Shown here piece by piece: positions 34,901-48,821 of a DNA stretch of 64,000 nt. The translations under genes were made by a program, and so were the position numbers. The notes under the pieces were generated by a model that did not search any database, had not been told where the DNA came from, and worked only from the letters and a program-made list of their open reading frames with translations. Numbering within the stretch: position 1 is the first letter of the stretch; each line of letters opens with the position of its first letter. Source of the stretch: Aldrovandia affinis (Eukaryota; Chordata; Actinopteri; Notacanthiformes; Halosauridae). The stretch spans positions 186,001-250,000 of the forward strand of contig JAINUG010000011.1 of the NCBI GenBank assembly GCA_029706075.1. Direction: 5' to 3'.

Positions 34901-36889
34901 GTTCAACAACTAAAAATGAGAATTGCTAGAATTCATTACTATTACACAGTCAACACTGTGGCAAATTGGATTGATCTGAAAAGCGTTAGTCCTTAACAGT
35001 CTCCTCAGTCAGTCATGTTGTCCTACAAATCTCAGAGGCATTCTCTACCTAACCAAGAGCACATCTGTAACCTGCGACCAGCCAACTCATTCAGAGGTCC
35101 CGGGCTCTGGGGCATACACAAATGATTGACCGCTGTTCCCTCCTCCTCTCAGACGGACGGGGTCGGGAGCGTGGCCCATCTCGCTCACTGCACATTTCAC
35201 CGCTGAGCCTCTGTGTTCAAATCCTCAATGACCTTCAGGAGCCAGGGCCCTGCCAGAAACACACAGGTAGGCAGACGCCCCGGACCCATCCGCCGAGGAG
35301 GCTCCGGTTACCGACTCGCACCCCTGCTCGGAGACCCAGAACACACAAGCCAAGCCTAATCTTTTTATTGAATTTATACTTTTTTTCAAATACTCTTTGT
35401 TCTTGTTTCATCAGTCATTAAAAGTGGACTAAACACAAATGTTCTTCTTCTCTCTCTGGTGTTGGGGCCATTATGCAATGAACATTTTCAATACATCGCA
35501 GGACAAGAGTTTGTTCTGTTCGTGAACATGCAGTCCAAGGCCAGCACAACAGTCTTATGCCAGCTCCACTTCTTTACCTCCACTTCAGTGGACCTTCACC
35601 ACCAAAGAGGGGACAAGGAGGGCAGCCGGCTCTTCAACAGTAGCAGCTAGTCAGCCAGCCAGTCAACCAGTCAGTCAGTCAGTAAGTCAGTCTGGGTGTT
35701 GCCCTGCAGATCGCTCCTCTCCGATGACCCAGAAGGATCAGCCATCTTATTCACCCCCGTTCCCATTACCAACCAAATTCAATTTCCCGTCCCAAGGGCA
35801 CCGATGTGGATAAATATGGTATCAATTTAGAGCATCACCCAAAAGAAAAAAGAAAGAAAAATTACAGCGGGGTAATTCGATTTATTTTCCAGCCCCGAGA
35901 TTTCCTACTGAGCGCTGCTGACGGCAGAACGACCACTCTCCCACTGGTAGTAAAAGGTTGCTCATTAAAACCTGTTGCCGTGGAAACGGCCCCACCCCCC
36001 AACCTGGACGTTTGCCTTTCAGTTTTTTTGGGCAGGCCTAATGGTGAACAAGCACAAACTCACACCCCAGTAAGAGGGGGGGCCTTCTCTGCTTCCGTGG
36101 CAACCTCCAGGTCACTCCAACTCACCGAGCAGGGTGGGACCGGAGACACGGACATGTGAGTGCTCAGGAAAGACTAAAAGGACTGATGGACATAGGGCAC
36201 AGACAGACGTGCAGACACTGGGAGGCAAGGCTGGAGAGAGAAAGATAGAGGGACAGAAAGATGACGGGCTAATGCAGAAATAAAGTGACTGTCTATGTCA
36301 GTGATTCCCAAACTGTAGTTCTGGAAGATGTTGAGGTGGGTCATGAGTTAAACATGAAAGAAATAACTTACTGCACTTTAAATTAACATCCACAAAAATC
36401 GCATAAACACTCACACTTTCTACATACACTGGACTAGTCACAGTGTCCACGCAGTTGTTTTGACATTGAAACAACATTTGAATTCCGCATTTGAACGTGC
36501 TGTCTGCCGACTCATTAGGTGGACTGTAGGCTCAGAAAATTTTGGAACCACTACTTTATGCGATGTGACATAAATTAAAATATGAAGACAGGTTATGGCT
36601 GTGAGTGGTCTCACTTAGAACCTAGGTTATGGTATGGAACGGTCTCATTCATAACGGGTCAAGAACTATGGGAGGTGAACAGGCAGAGCTGAAAGACTCT
36701 GTCAGTTTACTCCAGAGGTATCTTTATCCTTTTCACTTTTCTTTCACCTCACCTCACAAGATTTCCTTATTCTGTGCTTCACATTATCACTGTCCCCTAG
36801 TGGGCTGACTCCAGTGATGGGCCCATTAATTTCAAATACACACAAATGAGCACACACACACGCACACAAAAATCTGCCCCTCGCGGAAC

Positions 36890-37110
36890 TGAAACCTCAA
36901 TCCTAGATCCCCCGCGCAACCCGCGACCCGCCCACCCCGCACGGACAAACGCACAGAGGTCTCTCTGCCTTCATCGCCGTTTGGTGCCGGTTCTAATGAA
37001 CCGGGGACCCCATGCGCTCTCTCTGACGTACGGCGCGGAGCAGGAGTCTTTCAAGTCTCGGTGCTCCGCGACCCCCCGGTACGCTCTCCTGGCGGGCCTG
37101 GCGGTCCCCC
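36890..37110. other. CpG-rich block in intron 1
   Basis: Contains CCCCCGCGCAACCCGCGACC and GACGTACGGCGCGGAGC. It stands out from flanking AT-rich DNA. No associated splice donor or start codon could be defended as a first exon. Confidence 0.4.
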
Positions 37111-38000
37111 AGGCTCAGCCCAGATCATAAAGTTCACAGGCAGCCTTGATGAGGACACACCTCCAGGCCCCACTGTGTGCGCTCAGGATCAGAGGACTTC
37201 TCGGGAGGAGGAGAGGAGAGGAGGGGGGATGACAGGCAGTACCCATTACCTCTGTCCTCTGTGGAGAAACCCAGGAGCGCAGCGGGTGTCAGTGGTGGGA
37301 CTGTGCCGTAGACGACGTGTCTTTAACGGCGGTTAATAGGTGGCGTGTTCTCGCTAAACGACGCAGGGCGTGGAGGGTGGCTTATAGCCTGCGTCTCCCT
37401 CCTTTTACGGTAGGGAGAGCAATCAGATTGAAACGCTCTGAAAAAGAGTGAATCACGGTCTCTCTCGACATGGCGGCAACCAGTCAGCTGTGAGGAGTTT
37501 GTGGTTACGTGGTCCACAGCTACTCAGGTTAAAGATGAGCTGAGGGGCCGGGTGCACATTGGTTCAGAGTTTAGCTATATATTTACCCTCTCAGGGCCCA
37601 GGGACAGGATCGTAATGAGAAGACAGCGTGCCCTTGTTCCAGGATGATTCGTACTGTGGCAGGACTGAAATGATGCCTTTACATTTATATTTATATCCAT
37701 TTATTTGCTTAAATGGAAATAGCATCTCAGGTACCTGACTTGAGGCAAATGACATTATTAGAGTGATGGCTAGCTCTTAGTCTGTTAGTATAGCTCGTAG
37801 TGCATTGTACTGTGCACTTGAGTGCTCTGTACTGTACTGGGGTGTGTTGTGCTATAGTGGAGATCAGTGGTGATTTTAGACCATGTCTTTCATCTCAGCC
37901 CCGCTGAAAATGTTGGGGAATGTAACAGTAAATTAATTCAAAATGTAGGCTTGTGCTTTGCATGTGTACATCTCACATTCTCATTGGGGGCTGAGCCCCC

Positions 38001-40200
38001 CTAAAGGTCAAATCCTAGAATCGCCCCTGGTGGAGAGTGTTGTATTGCACTGGAGTTTGCTGTAGTGTATCAAAAGTGTGCTGTTGTACTAGCGTGTACT
38101 GTGCTAAGCATTGTGTACTGTAGCAGACGGCTGTGTGCTGTGTGCTGTGTGCTGTGTTGGAGTGTGCTGTGCTATAGTGGAATGCTCTGTGCTGTAGTGT
38201 GCTATATTGCACAGGAGTGCTCGGTGTTGTGTTGGAATGTGCTGTACTAAGCGGGAATGCGCGGTGTAGTACTGGGGAGTACACAGCCCCGTGCTGGAGT
38301 GTGCTGTGCAGTCCTGGGGTGTGCAGTCAGTCTGATGCGTCCAGGACGCAGGCAGTGTGACTCATTGTGGCCTCTTCAGCACAGAAGCCATGAATCACAA
38401 TGAAGCCGAGGAGCAGGCAAGTCCCGCCCTTCCCCCTCCGGCCTGACGTCCCCCCTCTTTAAAAGGGAGCGTCCCAGCCGTGCCACATTTCTCACATTAG
38501 CAAGGGCACAAGAGAAAAATGCTGCTGGTTTTGGAAAAGCTGGCTGAAATCATCACAGCGTTCACCCAGACCGGGTGTCATAAGGGCAGCGTCTCAAGTC
38601 AGCAGATACCCGACACCACACTCCCACATCGTTGGGCCAGGGTACTACACCTGACACGTTAACAAGAGGACAAGAGGAAACCGTGGAGACGCAATGAACG
38701 GCACGTTTTAGAACAAAGCCCTACGCTTGCCATTAACTGGCTCCCTAGGTCTTTGTGGAATCTGCCAATTCCCAAATAAAAATTAATTGAGTGGGTAAAA
38801 AAAAAAAAAAAAAAAAAAAAAAGGAGAGGGCTCTCAAAATGTTCACCAGATCCCCGTGCCTGTATCACCCTCCACAGTGTTCTTATGCCTTGGGAGCGTG
38901 CGGGGCTTTGTGGCTCAGATTTAATAAGACAGCAGGAGGGGGTGGGGGGGATCTGAACGGGGGCGATAAATTGGATGCGCTCTGCTGTCCTTTGCGTGCC
39001 GCAGGTTTCATTGAACCTCTGAAACAGTGTGGGGAGACACCGTCTCAGGGGTACTCTGTGTTCTCCTAACAGGAATTTATTTTTATTTATTTTTTGGGGG
39101 CGGTCTTGGTTTTTAGATGTCTGGTCTAAAAAAAAAATTAAAAGTCGTCTGTCTGTCTCCTCCTGAGCATTAATTCTAAATGTCTAATTTTGAGACAATT
39201 TACTTATGCCTTATGGCAGAAAATCACCAGCAGTTGTATTATGCTAAAGATGTGAAGTACAGAGCCTGTTCGCAGACATCAAAATCCAATGAGTCTCAGA
39301 CTCAATGGCCAGATCCACCATTTGAATATATTTAGCACCATTTTTTCCCTGGGGCAAGATATTTCTTCAACAGAGCACTATAAAATGAATATTCCTGTTA
39401 TGGGGAGATGAAATATTACAGAATGGTCATTATGGGATGCCTAATATCTGTACAGTTACTACCAAAAACACACAGATTGTCTAGGCGGTAGTACATTAGT
39501 GTGATTTCCCAGAGTGCAGCAAAACAATTTAAAAAAGCAAAAACAACGTATGGGTTTCCCTCCGTGTTTTTTTGCGGAGTGGCATCATGAATAAATGAAG
39601 CCAATTAGACAGGACTGCTTGCCACATGCTCTGTTTTCGGGGGTAATCTCTTGGCTTTGTAGCACAATTATTTGGAGTGATAAGCACAACCAGGAAGGCA
39701 GCCTGGTAAATCTGGGACAGAAGCCAGTCACACATAAACCAGTGTGTACATTACATTTATCTGTCATGGGGCGGGAGAGCACGGGAATTTTTTTTTAAAG
39801 CAATGTTCTGTCTGGCCGCTCTGTGTAACCACGGCAACATCCATGACGCTCTATCAGAGGAAAGAGGAACTGTGTCTGCGGTATTTATCAGCATTTCGCA
39901 CAAGCGGATGAATCGCTGGGACAGGAAAAGAGGTGTTGCTCATCGCTGGGAGTCTGCAGTGGGTTGGGGCCTGGTGGTAAGCTGAAAATGCGCATCGCTA
40001 GGGCCATCTCTTCCATGTAATTCCCCCGCCTTCTCCGAGTCCCACAGCAAGGGGCCGGTGGGAATACCTTCAATTGCCCATAAATGATTGACCTCATTCT
40101 GAAATAGTCTGGTCTAGAGTCACGACCAACAAAGTGATGTCAGATGCATTCCACCAACGTCTCAAGAACTACTGTACCAGTATAGGAGCATGCTCACACT
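38001..40200 (-). other. Intron 1, segment 2
   Basis: 38020-38320 is a degenerate repeat; poly-A of 25 bases at 38798-38822 may be the tail of a retroposon on the plus strand, but no source element is recognisable before it. The rest is unique. Confidence 0.75.
38020..38320. repeat. Degenerate TGTGCTGT-type minisatellite
   Basis: Repeated, imperfect units around TGTGCTGTACTGGAGTG, with three exact TGTGCTG copies at about 38134-38155. The similar texture starts near 37795. Confidence 0.8.
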
Positions 40201-43200
40201 TTTAACATAGACATGCCAATTAAATAGCTAATGACTTGCTTTATTCATCTAAATTGGCCTAAAATAAGTGTATTAGTATTAAAGTGCTTTGTGAATCTGT
40301 CATTTTCTATATATTAGATACAGACAGAGCCTGTGACTGCTTCTGTTTACACTTGTAATTTTTTAAGGACATTTAATTACGGCTGCGGTGAGGATTTCTA
40401 CTTCTGAACAGTATAATTAAAGCGTTCAATCATCTACACAGCTTAGATGTCATATAGTACAAACTCTGCGAGTTTGAAACTGCTAAAATTATTGAGAAAT
40501 TAATTATACAACCACACCATGACAGGCATCTGTACTAAATCAATTGAATGTATAACGCACGTAAATTAAGTATAAAATATAACCCTTTAAATAGTATTTT
40601 CCCAAAAGCCTAATTAGCTTCCTGAAGACCATTACCAACCTTCTAGGGGGACAATGCCTCAAAATGGAAGTATTGTTGCAAGGCTGATAACCGTTTAGGA
40701 AAGAAAGCATGAGAATGTAAAAGGAAATATTATGTTACAAAAAAAATGTTGATTAATGTTGAAAGGACTCTGCCACAAACGTAACATAATAATTAAATAG
40801 TGAGTCTTATCTCTTTTCCTCATCTGGACTCGGCAGTCAGCCCTTTCAGAGAGAGAGACAGCAGATGAGCCCGTCACCTCAGACACAGCACAGCGGAGGG
40901 AGAGCGCTAACGTTAACATGTCACCAGTGAAAATTCATTTATGATAGCCGCAAATGTCACTGGTATCATTCGGGGGATGTGATTCCTGGGGCCGCTCTGT
41001 GGGTTTCTCCCCTCGGGCTTCCGATATGGATTCCTATCCTTAGCAGGGTAAAAATCGGCTTGTGATGTGACAGAAATCAGAGGAAGCTGGTCGATTACGC
41101 AGGCTGGAGAAAGCCGCATGGCGACAGTCGGGACAGGGGACAGGGGGCCGGGGGGGGGGGGGTTGGAAGACACCCTCAAATATAATGGAATGTGACAGAA
41201 TTTTTGGAATTATTTATTTATTTGTCTAAACCCAGAAAAAGTCAAAATCTCCCCTTTGTGTGGAAGGCACGTAATCCTCCCCGAGATCCAGCCGCTGATC
41301 GCACTGAAACGCTAAATCAACAGTGTGTACTTATTCCCCCCACCTCCCCTCATGTGTCACAAGTGTCTGCTGCAGTCATTCCAACCAGGCAGTGAGCAAG
41401 CGGAGACCTTTACTTTATATTTACAATTTGAGGGGGAGACAGGGTCTAAATCTTCACCGCTATCTGTGTTCCCTCCATGTTCATTCAATTAGCAGCTCCA
41501 CTACACCACGCAGTCGGGAAGGGGCAGTGCGAGGGGGGTAATTTTTTTCTGAGGCCGTGCGGAGATGAAAGAGGTGCTTATTTTAGGAAAGTAGGTTAAA
41601 TGGGAAACAATCAATGGTAGTCCACCAAGGATCTTGTTCCCCCAGCAGTGAGAAGAGAAGGAAAAGATAATTTCGCAAGCGGGAGTCGAAGGCTAGTGAC
41701 AGACTGTGAGGTCAGGGTGGCATTTCGAGAGAGAAAACGCCCACCTTTACCTCAGCAAAACAACAAGCGCATAAGCCCGCTGGTATTACTGGCGTGGCAA
41801 GAAAATGAAAGCAGGAGATGCTAATAAACTAACAGGAAATCCAAAGGGCCGTAACTTCCTGGCTGTGAGGGTGGATGGGAATGGTGCTTAGGACGCAGGA
41901 AGGTCAAGGGTCGTAGGTTCAGTCCTCTGCACCGATTGCCACTGCCACTGTGTCATACAGATTGGTTCAGACTTGGCACCAGAACATGAGTCATGTCAAC
42001 AATGAGCACCTCCTGGACATCTTTGCAGGATTCACCCAATGGCAAGGTTACGTCTTTCAGTTCAAACACACAACCACAGTTGCACCTAAATTTGTGAAAG
42101 GACGCACGCCCCGCCACCCCTCCACCAACCCCCCCCCCTGGGTGACATCATTCAGGAAATGAGGTACAGCTCGGCAGCCCCCTTTCTTTCAATCTGCATA
42201 TTGAGCCACACTCGGGAGACGCACACGGGGGCGTGGACGGTGGTTGCTGGGCACACAATGTGAGGGCGATCAATGATATGTGCTGCCCTATTGATTTATC
42301 TCCGCCGTTGTCTTCTGCCCCGATGATAAGGGGGTGGAACATCTGCCCGGCGACACGAGGCGGGGTGAGGCTCAATACAGGGCGGGCTGGGGGTCAGCAC
42401 AGGTGCCCTCCCTTTCTGTTTCCCTGAGTAAACAGGACTGTCCAATGAAAGCAGCCAATCCCACACTCACAAGGGGAAGGAGCCAGCAGGGCGGGGGGGG
42501 GTTGGCAGGGTCACTGTTTGTGCTCCACATGCCAGCCCCCCCTCTCCCGAGTGTGAGAGGAGCAGATAAGGTTTCATTATTTCCTTGAATAGATGGCCCT
42601 CGTCACATGGGTGCGTTTAACGCGCGGCTAGCGGAAGGCGGAGTTTCAGAATCTAATAAACCCGAATCTCCCATCTAGTCATCTGGTCATCCAGGTCGTG
42701 CGCGCATCAGAATAAAAACTATGCCTCAGTTTCAAATGAGACAGCCCTTATTAACAGTGAGCAAGGACCGAGCATTGTCTCCAATGGACCTTCTGCTGAT
42801 TTAATTTCCGGTGAGCAGTCAGTCCGACAAGCTGAAGTGCAGTTGAACACAGGGGCAGTTCAAATTCAGGTTCAGACATCCCCTCCTACACGCGCTCTCT
42901 CACAATCTCACAGGCCTACAGTAACCCTCATGCATCTGGCCACCTAGGTATGCATGAGTCTCCAGCCCCTCTCCGGTGTCCTTCCCTCTCTGCTCCTCCT
43001 CGGCTCTGGTAAACAAATTCACACTGGACTGCCGTCTGAGCATATTTATCTCTTGATTCCATCCTGCAGCTTCATTTCGTGTCATCTAATGCCGCACTAT
43101 AATACACGGTCGTGATGTCGTATAATAATTTGAATAAATTCTTGTCTTCCTCACAAAGTTTTGGTCACGGCTCCTCGTTGTGACTTCTTCGGTCAAATCT

Positions 43201-43994
43201 TGCCTTGACTATTGAGTTTATGACCTCTTAAAAACCTTAAAAACTTGTTTTTAATCGGAAGAAGTAGGCCATATTATGAAAACACAAATAATTACATAGG
43301 TGTTTTCCTTTGGCGACGAGGTCTATTTTACTATACAGCCCTTTTTTCAGAAAACAGGAAGTGGAGAGGATTCCGGAACTGAGCGAGGATAAAGCCCGGA
43401 CCGAGAGGGAGGAAACGTGGGGCTGGGCCGGTGGTGTGGCCCTGTGTGGCCCTGGCCCCGTGAAGCAGACTGAGCCTGAACAAACAGACAGGGCCTTCAG
43501 AGAGGCACGCTCTGTTTACACTGCGGGAGGAAATGACCAACGCACTGGACAGACTCCGAAAGTGGGGGAATTAAATGAGCAAAAACACAGCGCTATTGAC
43601 ATGGAAAATTGAGTTCCAGTGGGACTACGCACATGGGAGGTGCGATGAACAACATCAGTAGCCCCCTCTTGCCTGAGATATAATACCATCACTGCCTAAG
43701 CGATGATATGATAACCTAGAGAGAATTTATGGTCGCATAAAATGAAAAAGATAGCAAGACACTGACACTTGATTAGGCAAGTGGATTGGCCTAATTGTGG
43801 TTATCCAGCAAAATCAGTTAACCAGAGTTTTCCTTTTGAACATTATCATGGGTTTAACTTTTTGTGGTAGACCAAGAGAATGCACCATTCAGTATTAGAG
43901 CAGGGGACAGAGAGCTTACAGGCAGTGTGATGGGTACCCTGGGGTCCTTGGAAGCAGCTGGGAGACCTGCTGCTGACAATAAAGTCTGTGTGTG

Positions 43995-44033
<39 letters not shown>

Positions 44034-47000
44034 ATTATTCCATAGTCTCATCTGCACTCAATTACAGCACAATAACAGGCCTCCCCAAAGCACAGCTGGC
44101 TTCAAAGATACAGCCGGCCTTCAGTTTAGCCTTGCCTGCCTGGAAAAGACACAGACATGGAGGACCCTAGTGCTTACTCAGCACTTATCCAGAGCCCTTC
44201 CTATACTAAAGCTAGATGTATTTCAACGGAGAAAAGAAAATCTCCTTTTTCATTGATTTCTGTACATACTGAATGAAGCCATTCCTTCTCTCCTTCTTAT
44301 CTGATAATGCTAGTGGTTCTGGTAATAACTGCTTGTTAAAGTTAAATCTACACATGCACAAGGTTTTTTTTTGCCTATTGTGTTGTATTTTCCCCCTCAG
44401 CATCTCTGAGAATTCTGTAGGGGTTCATGAAACCAGCCGTTCAAGAGATCAACAAGACAAGGCACACCTGCCTAAAACAACAAAACAAATGACTTTTAAC
44501 ATCCCAATAATTTACTCAATATGTTAGATCCCATCGTTGGGGAAACCTACAGCTTACAATTGAACAAATTGTCTTATTTTATACAGCAGCGATTAAGCAA
44601 CTGCAAGAGAATTTAGTGGCTTGTCAAAAACATATGCTACATTGCCTCCACTACCGGCAGAAGCACTCTGAGACAGCAGAGCCAACTGAGCCCCACGCAG
44701 ACAACCAACGAACAGCAGTGAGATAATAAGAGAGCATCAGGAGGAGTATCAGCTGCAAACAAGTGCTTACTCTGCCAACGTGACCCTTGTACAAGCAAGA
44801 AGGCTTTTACTCCTCTGACATGCTAATTCCAAATATTAGAGAGCCAGCTTTCCTTACATAATAGTCCCATTTTAGTTGTCCTTTTTTTGGTGGTGGGGGG
44901 GGGTTGTTGGTTGTTGTTTGTTACCTTTTCTCTCAAGGCCCCAAGATTACCTTGACAAGAGGAAGCACATTCTACTTCCTGGTTTCATTGGCCGGGTTTG
45001 ATTGGCTGCTAGCCTGTATGCAGGAGGAAGAGAGGTAAGTGGACACCCTTCCTCCCCCACCCCACCCCACCCCCCCCATTTATTCTCTCTCTGTCTCTCT
45101 CTCTCCCTCCGTTCTTAATGACATCCATCCCATTTTAATCCTGAAGGAGTAACGAGACGTGCGAGTGGCAGACTGACGCACGTGCGAGCCCATGCGTCGA
45201 TATGATATCGCCACCGCTTCATGGAAGCTTTCCGGCTCAGAGCACAAAAGGTAACCGGGAGCCAACGGGGGACGAGTGTTCCATTTCCCTTGTGATCAAA
45301 GAACACTTATCTGAACCTGGTGTGTGCACGCTCAGCTTTTATGTGCCACTGAAACCTTACACTGCAGAGAAGGGTTCTGTTGCTCACGGAACCAAATGCA
45401 AATCGAAGAGTTGGCTGGCCTTCCTCTCTTCCCCCTTTCTAGAGCCTAGAGTCCTGCGTCACCTCGGTACACTCAAATTAATGAACGCCGCACGTCTTCG
45501 GAATGACGCCGCGTCTTTAGTGTAAAGCGGCGGAGCTCGCCGCGCGTCTTCTGGCCCAGGTAAGAACACAGGGCCACGCTTCTGAAGTTAAGGTCAGGCT
45601 CTTTAAACAGAGTTGCGTGGTAATAAATTGGATAGAAAATGAATATCTGTATTACAGCGCTTCAATTATCCTCTTGCCCCTCGCTCAGTGTCAAGGTTAA
45701 GCATGAGTGAGCCATTTATCTAGAGTGTGAAGAAGAAGAAAAAAAAAAGAAGGCTGACAGACCATGGCTTTGCGGACGCAATCCCTTTTGTCATGTTAAT
45801 GGTCAGAGCTACGTGTACGATGAGCAAGATGAAACCGGTCCTAATTACCGGGGATTCTCCTGAAGGCCAGTCTCCTTGACAACGGGGCCTAGTGCACAGG
45901 AAGCTCCCAGGCAGACCTGGCACAGCACTTTATCAGTTTCCCACCGGAAACAGAGGCAATGTCCTACTGCGGGCCACACCAAGGTCACCTTTCAGACACT
46001 CACACACACACACACACTCTGTGAAACACAAATTCATCCACACTTGCACACACACAGGCAAATGCATACTTATGCCCTGAACACCTTCTATTTACAATTC
46101 TATTAACTCAACCAATATTCATTTATACATAATCTCCCTGTATGAGAAAGTCGCACTGGTAATGATAATTGTTAGCCCTCTTGTTTGTATTTTTATTGAT
46201 TTTAATGATCAAAGTAAATGCACAGTAATTACGTGAAATGAGTCACAACTTCAGGGAAACAGAAAACGCCTAATAAGTGAAAATGAGTCCCGAGACAGGC
46301 ACTCAGCCGGAGGGATGGAAATGAATGTTCCTGAATGCTTCCTTTTTCACACGCACAGGACTTTTTGTTTCAAGGGGGTGGGGGATTAATTAAAAATTAA
46401 TCTATTTCTAATGTTAAACCATTCTATCTGCAAACAGGGTACAAGGCTATGCCCATCCCCCCCTTCAGCCTTTAGACCAAACGTCTCTCTCCTCTCTACC
46501 TAAAAATTAGGTGGAGAGCAAAGATACCATCCATCCATCCATCCATGTCTTATTCCTGGTCTCGGGGGGCTCTCCCACCTAAAACACCCTAGGTGGAGAT
46601 GCAAAGATACATACGTGCAAAATCCAAAAGCCTTGTCAGTTATCACCATTTTGAACATCGACCCAAATCACCTGTGCCCAAAATAACAAAACATTCAGAT
46701 AAAAAAAATACAAAAAAAGCCCTTGCATGAACCTTCTGCCCTGTCGGATGGTAAACGTTAATTTGACTCCTCGCCTAGTACACACTATAGTGTAACTGAA
46801 GCCAGGGCCTACCCACAACCGTTTTGGGCTGCCTCCGGTGTCAGGTATCTCGCCGTTCCATGTGGCCTGTTTCGGTGTACTGCGGTGCTGCACAGAGCAT
46901 TGCCTCTTATTCGTAGTCGTGCTCAAGTCCTGGTTGTGCTATCATCTGTAGAATCAAACACACTCCCTGGCCCAGCTGAGGCCGCTGTAAATATTTAATC

Positions 47001-48000
47001 AAATAGCACAAATCACAAAATCCGCCACTGCCCCATGAGGACGAATGTCGGCACTTTTTCCCCCTCCACTCTCTCCACACTAATAAATTCAATTTAGGTT
47101 AAAAGACTCAGTTTAACAGAGAGGGGGGGGGGGAAATCATCTTTCCAATAGCTCCTTGGGACGAAGTACGGATTTAAGCGCTAATGCAGTTTATTGCAGT
47201 TTCCCCTCTGATGTAATTGAGTAATTGGGGATAAGGGTCTTTTATTGAAACGCCAGCTGGTTGGGTGTTGGCAGAACAAACCTGGCTGCTTCTAATCAGC
47301 CTAACAATGCAGCACATTCTCTCCCTCCACGTCTGTCTCTCTTTCTCTCTCTCTCTCTATAAGCTGATAACCGTGTTAATTCTGCAACAGTCTTTATATT
47401 ATAACGTTATATAACGGCGGTGATATTGAGTCCCAGGCAGTACAGAGGTACAGTACGCACCATGGGGACGTAGCTGAATTCCTTCCAAGCTTTCCAGAGC
47501 TTTGCGTGCGGTGTTGCACGCCCCCGCACCCCAAATAGTTCACCGAGAAGGAGCTTTCCCACACAAACACCCTCAATAAGGCATGACCACTTCCCCTCCG
47601 TCTGTCCTGCATGGCACAGGCCTCATCTCCAGGCCCTGGCTGCAGTCTGAACCTCCCCATGCAGACACAAATGACATGCCCCGTCCGTCAGGAGCCAGCC
47701 TCCATTCCCCCCTGCCAAATCTCCGCCTGTGATGAAAGGCCAACAGCGCTTGTGAGCCTGTGCTACTCTCAGTTATTATTGAGGTATAAACAGCAACGCT
47801 TACGTGAGGTGCAAATAAAGGCCATTTTTCCTGCGCTGTTGCTTTGAGTGACGGTCCTTTGAAGGTGGGAATGCTTTCCCCTTTATCGTCAAAAAAACCG
47901 ACAGGCTTAAGCACACCTCAGTAATAAAAAAGCACACCAGCTCATGTTTGAAGGCGGGACTTCCACTTCCTCCGTATATACTTATTCATTCATTTATTTA
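40201..48000 (-). other. Intron 1, segment 3
   Basis: Largely unique. It has AT-rich stretches at 40200-40640, 46100-46480 and 46980-47260, a TG microsatellite (43986-44032), poly-G near 41149-41161 and a short (ATCC)n at 46529-46546. A weak box B-like GGTTCAGTCC at 41918 could be a SINE remnant. No exon is supported on either strand. Confidence 0.75.
43986..44032. repeat. (TG)n microsatellite
   Basis: About 20 TG units on the plus strand. Confidence 0.97.
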
Positions 48001-48784
48001 TTTTTTGCAAGAATAAAGTAGTAAAAGTGACAGCAGGACAATTTTCCAGTGGAACGTGTTTCAGTGAACTTATAAAAAGACACACGTGAGTCTGTCGGTG
48101 GTGGCTATGCTAGTGGAATGGTCGCTGGTGGTGGCTGTGTTTGTGGAAGGGGGCAGCTCCGCCTCTCCGTCAGCACACAGTTTTGTACACTGCTGTCAAT
48201 CTCGCTGGCACTCGCAGGCACATTTGTCAGGGGCGATTTAACACGCGTGCAAGTGCAAACATACACACCAAAAGTGACGAGGTGGAGAGATGAAGTGGAG
48301 AGATGCAGAGTTTCAGTCTCTCTCTCTCTCTCTCTCTCGCATACACACACACACACAACAAACACACAACAACAGTACCAAAGTACCACATACACACACA
48401 TGGGTGTACACATGCATACACACAGATCACCAAAGCCAGCTCAGGAGAGAGACCTGCTGACCGTCTCTAATCTGACAGCGGATATGTTCCCTGTGTAAGG
48501 GGCAGGGACAGATGTGTAACTAGGATCAGTCAACAGCACAGCACAGAGTCAACAGCACAGGGCATTTCAGCATTTCAGTCCCGGATACATTTGACTGGAG
48601 ATGATCTCACTGAAGGAAGGAGGGTTCAGCCATAGGTCACATGAGCCCAAACCTCAGGGCAAAGGTACATTGCTGGAGTACATTTTGAGAAGCTACCTTC
48701 TGTGTGTGTGTGCTCCAAACTGGGAGAAAAACAGGAAAGACGGGTCCCTCTCCTATACTCCAGGGCCCCTGCACCCATGCCCTA

Positions 48785-48821
48785 AAGATGATGATGATGA
48801 TGATAATGATGATGATGATGA
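48785..48821. repeat. (GAT)n microsatellite
   Basis: About 12 trinucleotide units with one interruption; explains the poly-Asp and poly-Ile runs in overlapping frames. Confidence 0.97.

Larger units (their letters stand above)
33757..38000 (-). other. Intron 1, 3' portion
   Basis: A poly-G run at 33769-33779 gives the pyrimidine tract of the exon 2 acceptor. 34190-34900 is AT-rich, unique and dense in ATTA and TAATTA motifs. A (CAGT)n-like run lies at 35645-35693. 36890-37110 is GC- and CpG-rich. No exon is supported; the 117-codon plus-strand frame at 35806-36159 has no recognisable domain. Confidence 0.75.

Noticed and set aside
45480-45570. Plus-strand alternative first exon with CCCAG/GTAAGAAC
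   Set aside because: The donor-like site is good, but there is no downstream plus-strand acceptor exon or protein match, and one site alone is expected by chance.
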